DNA of 64,000 bases from Plazaster borealis (Eukaryota > Echinodermata > Asteroidea > Forcipulatida > Labidiasteridae), in the NCBI GenBank assembly GCA_021014325.1, contig CM037471.1, positions 17,690,818 through 17,754,817 on the forward strand, given 5' to 3'. Position numbers and translations under genes: made by a program. The number at the start of each line of letters is the position of its first letter. Position 1 is the first letter of the stretch. This document shows positions 10,720 to 22,424 of the stretch, piece after piece. The notes beneath the pieces are model-generated. The model searched no databases and was not told where the DNA came from. It saw only the letters and a list, made by a program, of their open reading frames with translations.

Positions 10720-12045
10720 GGTCAAAAATAGATTTTCTTCACACTTTCATATTGATGGACCTTTGCCCAAAACTAACAAATATAGGAAAACAATCTAAAA
10801 AAATAACCTCGTTGCCATTGCACAAGCCGAATTGCCATTTCAGGGTGGTTTTGCCATTTTTTCGATTTTGGAATAGTGAAATATGCCTATTTAGGCCGCG
10901 TTACCATTAAGCAGCATAGAACGATGTTTTCTTTAGAAAATTTTGGATAGGTGGATCCTTAGAGGCTGCATTGAATGTATAAAAATAATCAGCAGGTTTG
11001 TGGGTGGGTTATTCAATTAATTTCAAATAGGGATGTTTTGGGACTTTTTCAAAGTACGGAAATAAACCATCTTTTGACAACTCTTGACCCATGTGCTCCA
11101 ATTTCAACATCGACAACATTTGATATTGATGAGACATTGGTCTTGTTGAAAATTTAAATAAACTGTGTTGGGAAGTGGACAAACTTTAAAATATACACCC
11201 AACAGGATAAACCAACGATTATAGCATCCCCAACAGTGACCCCAGTACTTAAAATATACTGTCATGTTATTGATATCAAAATTAACAATTTTGCAAAGTT
11301 TTCTAGTATTTGGACAACAATTACTGAAATTATGGGGAAAATACGTTTTTTGAACAAAAAAGGGCAAAACATATTATACAAAACAATCCCTTTATTGGCA
11401 AATTTTTGAATTTGTTTAGGTCATCAAGTAGAACTTGGTAAAGTTAAAAATTTTTGTAAGTTTCATAAAAATCAATCGAGAACTTTAGAAAATACGGAGG
11501 GGGGCACTATGTGGTCATGTGAATTTTGAAAAATTGTAAAATTCCTGGCAACACTGAAAAGAATAAAGAATTTGGCCCAAGGTATTTTTTTTTTAAATTT
11601 TCCACAAGACCAATGTCTCATCCAAATAATATGTGGTCGATGGTGAAATTGGAGCACTAATGGGTTATGAGCTATCAAAAGATGATATATTTTTATACCC
11701 TAAAAAAGTTTAAAAAAACTCCCCTATTTGAAATGGTATAACCCACCCACATAGGCCCTACATGATGATTATTTTTATACCTTCAATGCAGCTTCTAAGG
11801 CCCACCTATCCATAACTTTCAAAAAGATTCCTCTTCTTCTATTTAATGGTAACGCGGTCTTGAAAATAGGCCAATTTCACTATCCCAAAATCGAAAAAAT
11901 GGCGAAACCACCCTGAAATGGTAATTCAGATGCCATTGCAACAAAGTGAAAACATTTTTTTTTCCATATTTATTAGTTTGGGGCCAAGGTCCATCAATCT
12001 AAAAGTATGAAGGAAATCCATTTTCAAAAAACTCCCTTACTCTTA
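10720..12045. mobile_element. 1.3 kb foldback element with ~430 bp arms
   Basis: The left arm (10720-11155) and right arm (about 11605-12045) are inverted copies, by eye roughly 80 percent alike. Shared blocks include GATGGACCTTTGCCC, GCCATTTCAGGGTGGTTTTGC, GATAGGTGG and GATGAGACATTGGTCTTGT. The ~450 bp spacer (11156-11604) has no coding capacity. No target duplication could be read. A non-autonomous inverted-repeat transposon fits best. Confidence 0.75.
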
Positions 12046-13601
12046 ATTGTTTATTTTGAACTTGCCAAATCGAAATAATCAAAATCCTTGACTAAACACG
12101 ATTTACAATTACTCAATATTTTTCTTAAAAAAACACACCAAACAAACAAACAAACAGACAAACAAACAAACACCCCAACACCCCAACAAACAAACAAACC
12201 AATACATAACATAACGATAAGCGTCATAAATAACGGTTATTATTGATACCTTATTCGAAGGACAGTATTATTCCCCAAAACAAAAGCGTATCTTTAACGA
12301 TTCAATCATTTTACAAAATTTGACAGGCCGTAATAATTTTCATTTCCCCCCAAAATGCCGTGAAAGTAAAATCACTTATAGGCCTATTAAATGTCTGTAT
12401 AGGCACAGATGCCTTGTTGATTTTAGCTTAACAAATAATCGAACTGGTCGGTCGATCGATATTTTCGGCCTCATGTATGTTTTTTCTTGGCATCAGCTGC
12501 AGATATTAGCGATGATTTGACAGTAAATTTACCATGTTTTTCAGTTCATAATACTCAGAGCGGTAATGCTAGCAGCCATGTTGTTTTTTTATGTTGTTTG
12601 CCAAACAGTGATGAGAAAAAATACCCAGTAATTTTACGTTGATTCTGGCATGTAGCATCAGCACTAAAATGTATCCGGATAACGTGGTTTTGTTGTTGTT
12701 GTGTGTGTGTGTTTTGTTAATACACAATTTACGGGAATCGATCATAAATAATGTAACACCACAAGAACCATTTTTAAAGGGAGAACATTCTTCTCAAATA
12801 TTGTTTTTGTAGGTCTAGTGTAGGTTTTTTTAAACAGTAGGCCTACCCGTATTTTTTTTACGGTAGGCCTAATTGTAAAATTGCTGCGTTTTTTATGGGT
12901 TTTTTTCACAGCGAAAAGGGTACATGAACTTTCACGCCGTACGAACGTAGTTGGGCGTCTACACGGAATTTTGGCGTTATACTTTCATTGTTCTTCCATA
13001 ATTCCTATTAAAAATAATTGCTTTGGAAATGCTGACGTAGTTTCAGTTTGCGGAGGTAGGGTTACAAACTGACCTATAGAGGCCTAGAGGATGTACTTTA
13101 CTGATCATTAGACAACATAATATTACGTCACTATCGGTGCCAGCACCTCCGCTATAGCCCCCGTTGAACTGAAAACTTGAATCCAAAACATGACACAAAA
13201 TTCATTCTTTAATACAGTACCAAACGCTAAAACAATTTCATTTCGTGAACAGGTATACCGGCTGTTTGTAAGTGCTATTCCTCTGAATTTGAGGTAGCGA
13301 TATTTTTTTTCCTCTAAGAATCCCCTCTTTATACAATTCCATTTTACGTGTTATACTGTTTTGTGACCTAAAGTCGTGTCTAATTTGATTGATATCGAAG
13401 CTGCGCTCACTCCCCTATAGGGTACATTTTCCCATATCATCAGTCCATGTTTCTGGAATAAATTAATAGTAGGTATTTGTTTATTGTATATGCGCCCGTT
13501 ACCGCTGACCTGGGTCGCATCCCGTCAATTTAATTAAAGTCATGTCTAGGCCTATTCAACAGTAATTTTCCTATCACAACGTGTGTACAGCCACAATTAA
13601 T
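12046..13601. other. Unassigned sequence
   Basis: No gene recognised. It contains a CAAA-rich low-complexity run (about 12134-12200), a TG-rich run (12690-12715) and several T-runs. Confidence 0.4.
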
Positions 13602-13709
13602 ATTAACATATTCATGTTGAATGTTAATGTATTCATGATGAATATTAATATATTCATGATGAATATTAATATATTCATGATGAATATTAATGAATTCTTG
13701 ATGAATACT
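13602..13709. repeat. Minisatellite of a palindromic 21 bp unit
   Basis: About five units of TTAATATATTCATGATGAATA. Each unit contains the palindrome ATTCATGATGAAT, so the array can fold on itself on either strand. The end units are more diverged. Confidence 0.9.
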
Positions 13710-14460
13710 AGTAAACCCAAGTTAACGTAATTGTCAAAGGAAAGCAAACTTGAATAAGTTGGTACAATTCCAATATATTAAAGATCCAGTCATGAATTTA
13801 TGTAAAATTCTCCTCGTATGAAAACTCCTGGACGACAGACTGAGATGATGTGGGAGCCGGAAGCCAGACCAATGACATTGTAATTAACGAACCCTCTCCC
13901 ACTGAGATGAACACCTTCGGTGACCTTTTCAGTATTGATCCCAAACCCCTCATGTGCTACCGTAGTAGTGTAAAGCTCTTCCGATCACGCGTGGTTCTCC
14001 CATTTTTAATTATACAAAAATTACAAGAAAAAACTCACAACCGTTTTGAAACGAAAGCCGTAATGGACACATTCATACTTTGGAGCTGAGTTGTCGTCGT
14101 CATGATGTAAACGTACATAGTGGGGGCTTTTGGGTGGACATTTGAGATATAGAGATGTTGCGTGAAAGGTGGTCTTTTCTCATGGTAAATAAATGGAGTG
14201 CTTCTTCCAAATCAGAGTGTAGAACTGTAGCCTACTGTAACGTAAACTTAAATTGGGTTTGTTTTTGTTTTTTAAAGTTTTTTTTAGTATAAAGCCACAA
14301 TAATGACCGACAATAGTACAAGTTAAAAGGATGTCATTAAATCTGTAATTCTTGCACCGCGCGCACGAAAAATCTTTTGTAAATTTTATTTCACTGAAGT
14401 AGCTGTTTGTATGGCTACCCCCTCTCTATAGTTCTGCTGAAATAATGAATTTACAGCCAA
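13710..14460. other. Unassigned sequence
   Basis: No supported gene. The 79-residue open frame at 13850-14089 has no domain I recognise. Confidence 0.4.
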
Positions 14461-15005
14461 GTCCCAATTTCATAGAGCTGCTTAAAGGAACGTTACAGAA
14501 CTGGTATTTAAATTTTTCTTTAACATCACAGATTTACATAAAACTTACACGGTCTAATGATGATGATAGTAGAAAACATCCCTAGAAATATTTCTGTCTG
14601 AAATGCCATATTTGATGAGAAATAAATAAAACTAATTTCCGATTGGAGTTTATCGCTCATGAGCGTTTTATTCAGGCATTGTATAACACATGCAAATGTG
14701 CAATCGGTTTTTCACTATTTTCTCGTGACCCAGCTGGCCGATCGATCTCAAACTTCTACAGGTTTGTCAGTTTATGTATATGGTGGATTATATAGAGTGC
14801 TTAACTGTTTTGTTAGCAAAAACCAATTCTGTAATGTTCCTTTAAGCACAACAAGTAACTAAACATAACAAGAGTATGCTTTAAACCAGAATAAGAGATA
14901 CCAGCAAAAAAACAATCCACATTATTTTACCTTCTGTGACTGGTATCCTGCTCATTTTTGCTCAGCAAAATTTGCTGCTAAAGCATTTCAATGAAATTGA
15001 GCCCA
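14461..15005. mobile_element. Host MITE, CCCAATTTCATAGAGCTGC family, interrupted by a second MITE
   Basis: The left end reads TCCCAATTTCATAGAGCTGC and the right end is its inverse, AAGCATTTCAATGAAATTG, then AGCCC. Removing the TTAA-flanked insert restores one TTAA directly after AGCTGC. Inner words (GCACAACAAG, CCAGAATAAGAGATACCAGC) are those of a family also seen at 38934 and near 42000. Confidence 0.7.
14486..14841. mobile_element. TTAA-flanked MITE (piggyBac-like), family B, full length
   Basis: Inverted termini AGGAACGTTACAGAACTGGT and ACCAATTCTGTAATGTTCCT, flanked by TTAA at 14482-14485 and 14842-14845. Length is 356 bp with no coding capacity. A central palindrome CGCTCATGAGCG (about 14653-14664) sits where family A also has its palindrome. 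Confidence 0.85.
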
Positions 15006-15283
15006 GGTCAAGGGGACCGAACGCAACAAGTTGAAGGAAAAAGTTATTATAATAAATGGTATTACTTTTTTTTCTTCATTTTTTCTTTTCTAGAATTTGA
15101 ATTCTTGTTACCACTGGGTTTGGGGTTGTTTTTACCAGCAAGTTTGATTATTGCTTCACCGTGTGGTCTTGGTTTCGAATCCACGTGAGTACAATGTGTG
15201 GTTTTTGCCCCCGCATGACTAGGAAAGCAATGAGTTTATGTCACATCGGTAAGGGTAGAAAGTGATAAGAACCAAAACTATTT
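15006..15283. other. Unassigned sequence
   Basis: T-rich, no gene. The frame at 14991-15188 is hydrophobic only because the DNA is T-rich. Confidence 0.4.
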
Positions 15284-15388
15284 AGGTGTTCGGGCATTAA
15301 GCCCGAACAACTCCTTGTTTTTGTTCGGGTTTTTTTAGGTGTTCGGGCATTAAGCCCGAACAACTCCTTGTTTTTGTTCGGTTTTTTT
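15284..15388 (+). repeat. Duplicated 53 bp Helentron-like 5' terminus
   Basis: The unit AGGTGTTCGGGCATTAAGCC + CGAACAACTCCTTGTTTTTG + TTCGG occurs twice in tandem (starts 15284 and 15337). GTTCGGGCATTAAGCCCGAAC is itself a palindrome. The first ten bases AGGTGTTCGG are the inverse of CCGAACACCT just inside both 3' ends (17432-17441 and 19438-19447). Confidence 0.85.
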
Positions 15389-15519
15389 TCTTTTTTTCTT
15401 TGTTTTGCTTATTCTTCTGATAGTCGTTTGTCCGCAAAAAAAACCATACTTGCAAACCTTTGATCAACTTGAAACTTAATGTGACGTTAGAACATAACGA
15501 GCAGAAGGTGTGTGAGCAA

Positions 15520-15538
15520 TGACGTCATGATGACGTCA
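15520..15538. promoter_or_regulatory. Twin palindromic CRE-type sites in Helentron copy 1
   Basis: Two perfect TGACGTCA octamers, 11 bp apart (15520-15527 and 15531-15538). The octamer is the full consensus site of CREB/ATF factors. Regulatory use inside this element is inference. Confidence 0.6.
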
Positions 15539-17473
15539 TCGGGTGTCAAATTACAAGCCATTTTAGTTCAAAAAGTGCCCTCATGCCAATGCCTGTAGGT
15601 CTCTGAATATTGCAGCTATGGTATTCATATTTGGGCATATGATAGATCAAGACACGGGCAACATTTAAAAAGTTAACGCCAAATTCACCTGACCTTTACT
15701 TCCGGTCGTACCGGAAGGTCAAAGTTTGCCTTTCTGCAATTCTTACCAAAAATCATTTCCTGGCAAAATTCTTAACTTCTGTTCATCTGATCAACTTCAA
15801 ATTTACACCATGTTAGAAACTTGATGTAACCTCCATAAAATTGTTGTGACGTAATGATTACGTCATCAGGTGTCGAATTACAGTAAATCAAAGTTTAATA
15901 TTTCAAAAATCATAACTCGATAACAATTTAATGGATTTCAACAATCTATGCATCATCGGACAGGTATTTTAAAACTCAACAAACGCTACACAAAGAGTGA
16001 ACCTGTTTGACCTTGACCTCCGGCTCAAAATGTAAGTAATATATTTCGTTAGTAGCTCTCGTAAGCACGCGACTGGCAGTTCCGCTCCATTGATCACAAG
16101 GTACAAAGCCTACGTGCGCCTTCACTGAAGGCTGGATGTAGTTGCATGATTTCCGTGCAAGTTTTGACGTGTCGCAGTTCAACGCACTTATAACGTTGGC
16201 TTATCAATGGCGCAATAACACTGCAGAATTAAATTCCGCTCAACCTGTGCCATGTTCAGCGTCAAGTTGTTCCCCTATTCGCCCTTTTGATGGCTCATGG
16301 TGACCATGGAATCGAAGACGAAGTTTTACTGAGATGGCCACCTGCTTCAGTGATTCGTATGACTTTTAATTATGTGAGAAATAAAGCTATAACATAAAGT
16401 TTTCACACCCGTTGTTGTGTTCCATCCTTATTTCCTTGCTGAGTGTATGGTGCACCATAGAGGTAGAAATAGTACTCAACTCATTATGTTATTAGTCAAA
16501 ATTCACGAGAGGCTTAGACTTGCCGTCTTTATGACTTGCCTTTGTCTTTCATAATTATCCAAAACAAGTGTGTTTTCTTTCAATATTCTAAATTTAACCC
16601 ACCGTTCTGTATGAATAAAAATCAATGTCTAAAAATGCAACCGATAGCTCATACTATGCTTGACTTATTTTAATGACATCATCATCAGTGCATATGTTTT
16701 GAACAATCACTGTTTCATGCACCGATAATTCATGGGTATCCAACTCACTGTATTTGAAACCCTGTTGAAAACTTCTAATAATTGTAAATTAATAATGTGA
16801 ACATGATTAGCATAGTTGGATTTATTAATCCATAAAGAATCAATATTCATTGAAAAATAAATAAACTTCAGTAAATGGCTGACATGGCTGTTCTTGTGAG
16901 TAATTCAGCGGCTCGTTTGAAGATATGCAACCAAGATGAAAGGGAATTAAAATAAATGATGCTTTGTATGAAAATGACAATTTACTCTAATAATTTGCTG
17001 AAAACACTTTGTAATCGTATCTTGAGAAATACATCTATTATGATTTTTTAAGCTTTGCATTTTGTGTGAATGTTTTATGTGTGAAAGTTCTGTGTAATTG
17101 ATAATGACATGATTTGACCTGGCTTCCTGTCCAACCTGAAGTAAAAGAAATACATATTAAGAGGCTCTATTTTGAATGGTCAGGAAAAGTCTTGTATACT
17201 AACTATCAGTACAGTTTATGAATATTTACATGAAAATTGAAACAGATAATCAATTAATACACGTCTTAGAGCTCAATGCAGTCTTAAGTAGGAACATTAT
17301 TTCTTTCCCGTGTAAACTAAATGTATACACGTAATTGATTTACACTTTGAAATTTCAAAAGCTATCAACAATCTTTTCATCGACTCAATAAAATAGTTCA
17401 CACATTGACACAACACTGACCCCGATGAAATCCGAACACCTAGTGTTTGTTCCAACAAACACTAAAGCTCTAG

Positions 17474-19479
17474 TTTTTTTTATTTATTTGTTTTGCTTAT
17501 TCTTCTGATAGTCGTTTGTCCGCAAAAAAACATACTTGCAAACCTTTGATCAACTTGAAACTTAATGTGACGTTAGAACATAACGAGCAGAAGGTGTGTG
17601 AGCAATGACGTCATGATGACGTCATCGGGTGCCAAATTACAAGCCATTTTAGTTCAAAAAGTGCCCTCATGCCAATGCCTGTAGGTCTCTGAATATAACA
17701 GCTATGGTATTCATATTTGGGCATATGATAGATCAAGACACGGGCAACATTTGAAAAGTTAACGTCAAATTCACATGACCTTTACTTCCGGTCGTACCGG
17801 AAGGTCAAAGTTTGCCTTTCTGCAATTCTTAACAAAAAATCATTTCCTGGCAAAATTCTTAACTTTCATTCATCTGATCAACTTCAAATTTACACCATGT
17901 TAGAAACTGGATGAAACCTTCATCAAGTTGTTGTGACGTAATGATTACGTCATCAGGTGTCGAATTACAGTAAATCAAAGTTTAATATTTCAAAAAATCA
18001 TAACTCGATAACTACCAAATGGATCTATACATCATCGGACAGGTCTTTTAAAACTCAACAAACGCTACACAAAGAGTGACCCCGTTTGACCTTGACCTCC
18101 GGCTCAAAATGTAAGTTGAACATTTCGTTAGTAATAGCCCTCGGAAGCACGTTCCGCTCCATTGATCACGAGGTCCAAAGCCTACGTGCACTGCAGTGGC
18201 ATGATTTCCGTGCAAGTTTTGACGTGTCGCAGTTCAACGCACTTATAACGCAAGCTTATCAATGGCGCAATAACACTGCAGAACTAAATTCCGCTCAACC
18301 TGTGCCATGTTCAGCGTCAAGTTGTTCCCCTATTCGCCCTTTTGGTGGCTCATGGTGACCATGGAATCGAAGACGAAGTTTTACTGAGATGGCCACCTGC
18401 TTCAGTGATTCGTATGACTTTTAATTATGTGAGAAATAAAGCTATAAAGTTTTCACACCCGTTGTTGTGTTCCATCCTTATTTCCTTGCTGAGTGTATGG
18501 TGCACCATAGAGGTAGAAATAGTACTCAACTCATTATGTTATTAGTCAAAATTCACTAGAGGCTTAGACTTGCCGTCTTTATGACTTGCCTTTGTCTTTC
18601 ATAATTATCCAAAACAAGAGTATTTTCTTTCAATATTCTAAATTTTAACCCACCGTTCTGTATGAATGAAAATCAATGTCTAAAAAATGCAACCAATAGC
18701 TCATACTATGCTTGACTTATTTTAATGACATCATCATCAGTGCATATGTTTTGAACAATCAATGTTTCATGCACCGATAATTCATGAGTATCCAACTCAC
18801 TGTATTTGAAACCCCGATGAAAACTTCTAATAATTGTAAATTAATAATGTCAACATGATAAGCATAGTTGGATTTATTAATCCATAAAGAATCAATATTC
18901 ATTGAAAAATAAATAAACTTCAGTAAATGGCTGACATGGCTGTTCTTGTGAGTAATTCAGCGGCTCGTTTGAAGACATGCAACCAATATGAAAGGGAATT
19001 CAAAAAATGATGATCTGTATGAAAATGACAATTTACTCTAATAAATTGCTGAAAACACTTTGTAATCGTATCTTGAGAAATACATCTATTATGATTTTTT
19101 AAGCTTTGCATTTTTTGTGAATGTTTTATGTGTGAAAGTTCTGTGTAATTGATAATGACATGATTTGACCTGGCTTCCTGTCCAACCGGAAATAAAAGAA
19201 ATACAAATTAAGAGGCTCTTTTTTAATTGTCAGGAAAAGTCTTGTATACTAACTATCAGTACAGTTTATGAATATTTACATGAAAATTGAAACAGATAAT
19301 CAATTAATATTTCTTTCCCGTGTAAACTAAATGTATACACGTAATTGATTTACACTTTGAAATTTCAAAAGCTATCAACAATCTTTTCATCGACTCAATA
19401 AACTAGTTCACACATTGACACAACACTGACCCCGACTCCGAACACCTAGTGTTTGTTCCAACAAACACTAAAGCTCTAG
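17474..19479 (+). mobile_element. Helitron/Helentron-like element, copy 2, tandem and lacking its own 5' terminus
   Basis: From TTTTGCTTATTCTTCTGATAG onward (about 17491) it repeats copy 1 nearly base for base over ~2 kb, with small indels. It ends with the same hairpin (19448-19469) and CTAG (19476-19479). It lacks the AGGTGTTCGG terminus, so it begins directly after the CTAG of copy 1. Tandem arrays sharing one 5' end are known for this group. Confidence 0.75.
17606..17624. promoter_or_regulatory. Twin palindromic CRE-type sites in Helentron copy 2
   Basis: The same pair of TGACGTCA sites (17606-17613 and 17617-17624), preserved in the tandem copy. Confidence 0.6.
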
Positions 19480-20564
19480 TTATTTGTTATTTTGGTTAAA
19501 ATTTTTCTCTAAGGTGAGGTTAAAATGTTTAACATTTTTCTCAAAACCAAATCTGTATCGTGCAGTCAGCCAAATGTTACAACTGGCTTCCTATAGGCCT
19601 AGTTTTAATTTGTCTAAATTGATTTTTAATGACGTTTTAATCCAGCCTTGCTTACGTAATCGAAATAAGTATTATTACATAATATAATGACACACAAGCC
19701 CCAAAACAACCGTTCAAACTGGATTGTTTAATTGATTCGCGTAATTAATGACAAGCACACAGTTTCAAGAGCTAATGCGTTGTTTTATGTCTCAAGAAAA
19801 CTATTGTAATATAATACTCTTCTAAAAATCATCATCCTACAGTGGTTGTTTATGGGCGATGCGGGAGCTCACTGCCCGCCCCCTTCCATCCCATGAGATT
19901 CACAAACGAATGGTTCGGTACATTAAATTGCCCCTAAAGTATTTCTTTGTCCCGCCCCCACGAACATTAGATCCAATAGGTAACCGTTATATGCCACAAT
20001 GCCGCGTTGTATTTGACTCAATAAGGATTCACGCTGTTGCCCATCATCTAAACCTACTGAAGTAACCCGAGAAGAGACGAGTGTGACAAAAAGATCAGTC
20101 TTCTTATTAACAAGAAGGAGTAAAACCCATTAGTCGAAACCCACAATCCCTCATCCTAAGTCTCCAATTCGATTGGGATTGCATAAAAGCAGTTCCTTTA
20201 AGGTCAAAGGTGAAGAAAGTGCCGCTGTGCTCCTGCACCAAATCCCGAAAGAAATCGAATGGTTCTAAAAGTGACAGTGTGTTGTTTTTGCGCCCCTATA
20301 TTTACATCCAGGTCAGAGACATAATATTGGCATGTATAATGTCAAAACAAAGTGCATAATCAAATTCTCAAATAATGATCATTTAAAGATATTCACGGGC
20401 GCATGCATAAGAGATAAACGAGCAGCCGAAATTACAAATGTCTCAGAAAACGGAGTTATATCATAATATAGCAGTTTTTTTTCTTAAAAATAGTTTTCCA
20501 CTCGTGACTCTTCTATACTTAATTCACAAAGAAGAGATAAAAATGTAAAACGAAATAGTTGATT
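19480..20564. other. Unassigned sequence
   Basis: No gene, RNA or repeat family recognised. Confidence 0.4.
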
Positions 20565-20720
20565 GCCTGACGTTTCGGCCCTAGCAGAGTCTTTCTCGAA
20601 GGCTAAAGAAAGACTTTGCAAGGGTCAAATCGTCAGGCCATTAACCATTTTCCCGCATTTGTACCATAGGTCCTTTTGGTTGGTAAGCAGTTTACAACAG
20701 CAAACTCTAATTCTATTTTC
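20565..20720. repeat. Hairpin repeat with TGACGTTTCG/CGAAACGTCA arms, copy 1
   Basis: 20565-20638 is a near-palindrome: CCTGACGTTTCGGCCCTAGC + AGAGTCTTTCT on the left and AGAAAGACTTTGCAAGGGTC + AAATCGTCAGG on the right. The flank to about 20720 (TTGTACCATAGGTCCTTTTG, GGTAAGCAGTTTACAACAGC) is shared with 27948-28036 (inverted) and 31598-31740. The arm ends in (stem-loop) + CGAAAC, resembling the terminus of the Penelope-like element at 50101. That link is tentative. Confidence 0.55.
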
Positions 20721-21493
20721 TCATTGATATAAGATGGGGTTGAAGGTGTCGTCCTCGCTGTAAATAACTTTAGATAAAAGAATAAGAATCGCCACCTAAT
20801 TTCAGGTGCTTTCTTGGAACGAACCGAAAAATCTTGCATAAATCAGGGTCAGCTTTAGAAACTGGACAGGCTGTAAAGGTTTCAATTTTAGGCGGTCAAT
20901 AACGTGGCCGGTCTCGATTTGCGGAGACGCTTCTCATCATCAGCCCAGCGCACGCACCTGACGCACAATATAGTCCGTGGTTATTAGAGCACGCACTATT
21001 ATGCCCCGGAGCGCAAGACTAGCTCCTCTGTTTTCATGTCTTTCAATCAAACGGTCGGTGGAGATGGCATAGTCGACGGAACCTTTTTTCCCTCGGTGTT
21101 TCCACGGAGAATTGTGATTGTGTGCTTCGCGATGAGGTGCATCGGGACTACTCTACAATCATCGGAACTGGACTAATGTATTACGATTTATGAATGATGG
21201 AATTTAAACGGAATGTGAATTTGTTTCACTGAAGCAAATTTCCATAAAATTGTAAGTACATATTCTGTTACATCAGTACATAGCTGCACTTACCGTGTAC
21301 ATGTTTTGTTTTAATAAGCAAATGCACCGGTATAAACAATAGACCAACGTAGAACACTTTTCTAAAGACGAACATTTATTGGTAATTCTCACTTTTTAAT
21401 ATGAACTGGTTGACTTCTTTAAACATGTCATTTCATTGTGATTTATAAGTTTTTGCTGTTTTATTAAATAATGCAATTATACATATGTTCTGA
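20721..21493. other. Unassigned sequence with a GC-richer island
   Basis: 20890-21170 is richer in GC and CpG than its surroundings and ends near a donor-like TTGTAAGTAC (about 21252). It could be a promoter or first exon, but nothing confirms that. Confidence 0.3.
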
Positions 21494-21939
21494 AGGTAAT
21501 TTACAGGATTGGTAGAGCTGACAAAACAGTCGCAGACAGTGTTCATGTTTTTTGTGATCAACCATACGCATGAAATAACACACCTGTGAAGATTTTGGCT
21601 ATGGCCTAATCCGTTGTGTGAGTCAGGAGAAAATAGTGAAAAACCATGCATGTTCAGCATGTGAACACACATTGTCCTAAATTTTGGTTGTAACAACCGA
21701 AGTCAGCTCTTGCGTTTTCAGGTTTATAGATACAGTTTTATGTCGAATATGACATCATTTCAAAGGAAAATATTCCCACCATCCCCTCCCCAAAAAACAA
21801 CAACAACAACAACACAAAACACAAAAAACCCAATAAATAAATAAATAAATAAAATGGTTCTAGTATGAACTTCGTTATCAGTAAGCTTTCAGACTAAAAC
21901 ATTTGTGTTTTTTATCCTTAATAATATCGTATAATACCT
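21494..21939 (-). mobile_element. TTAA-type MITE, family C, left member of an inverted pair
   Basis: The right end reads ..ATAATACCT followed by TTAA (21940-21943). The body (ACAGGATTGGTAGAGCTGAC, TCCGTTGTGTGAGTCAGGAG, GGTTCTAGTATGAACTT) is the inverse of 22071-22420. A CAA/AAATA-rich insertion (about 21790-21850) separates it from its partner's sequence. Confidence 0.65.
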
Positions 21940-22070
21940 TTAAGCTGTTTCTCTGTTATAGACGAGAACGATTCGTAAATAAAATATGTGTGCAGATAAT
22001 TTGCGAGCTGTTAATGCAAATGATACATTAGTGGGGGTTTTAGTAGATCAAATTCATACCAATCCGTTAA

Positions 22071-22420
22071 AGGTATCAATTGGTAAGGATAAAAACATCA
22101 TTGTTTAGTTTTAGTCGGCAAATTTACTGATGATAAAGTTCATACTAGAACCATTTTTCTTCTTCTATGAAATATTTCCCTCTGAAATGAATTCATATTC
22201 GCGAAAACTGTATCTAAAATCCTAAAAAACGCAACAGCTGATTTTAGTTGTTAAACAACCAAAATTAAGGACAGTGTGTTTCACTAATACCTCCTGACTC
22301 ACACAACGGATTAAGCCCAAATTTTCACAGGTTTGTTGTTTCATGTATTTGGTCGATCACACAAAACATGAACACCGTCTGCGACTTTTTTGTCAGCTCA
22401 ACCAATCCTGTAAAAAACCC
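22071..22420 (+). mobile_element. TTAA-type MITE, family C, right member of an inverted pair
   Basis: Opens AGGTATCAATTGGTAAGG after TTAA (22067-22070) and ends before TTAA at 22421-22424. About 350 bp, no coding capacity. The words TTTTCACAGGTTTGTTGTTTC and the TTAA sites link it to family A. Confidence 0.7.
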
Positions 22421-22424
22421 TTAA

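Larger units (their letters stand above)
15284..17473 (+). mobile_element. Helitron/Helentron-like non-autonomous element, copy 1
   Basis: The 3' end has a 10 bp stem hairpin AGTGTTTGTT-CC-AACAAACACT (17442-17463), then AAAGCT, then terminal CTAG followed by T. This matches the Helitron rule of a short hairpin just before CTRR. The 5' AGGTGTTCGG pairs with CCGAACACCT lying inside the 3' hairpin, as in the asymmetric terminal inverted repeats of Helitron2/Helentron elements. Both sides are T-rich. No Rep or helicase motif is encoded, so it is non-autonomous. The interior carries CRE and ETS-like palindromes. Confidence 0.7.
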
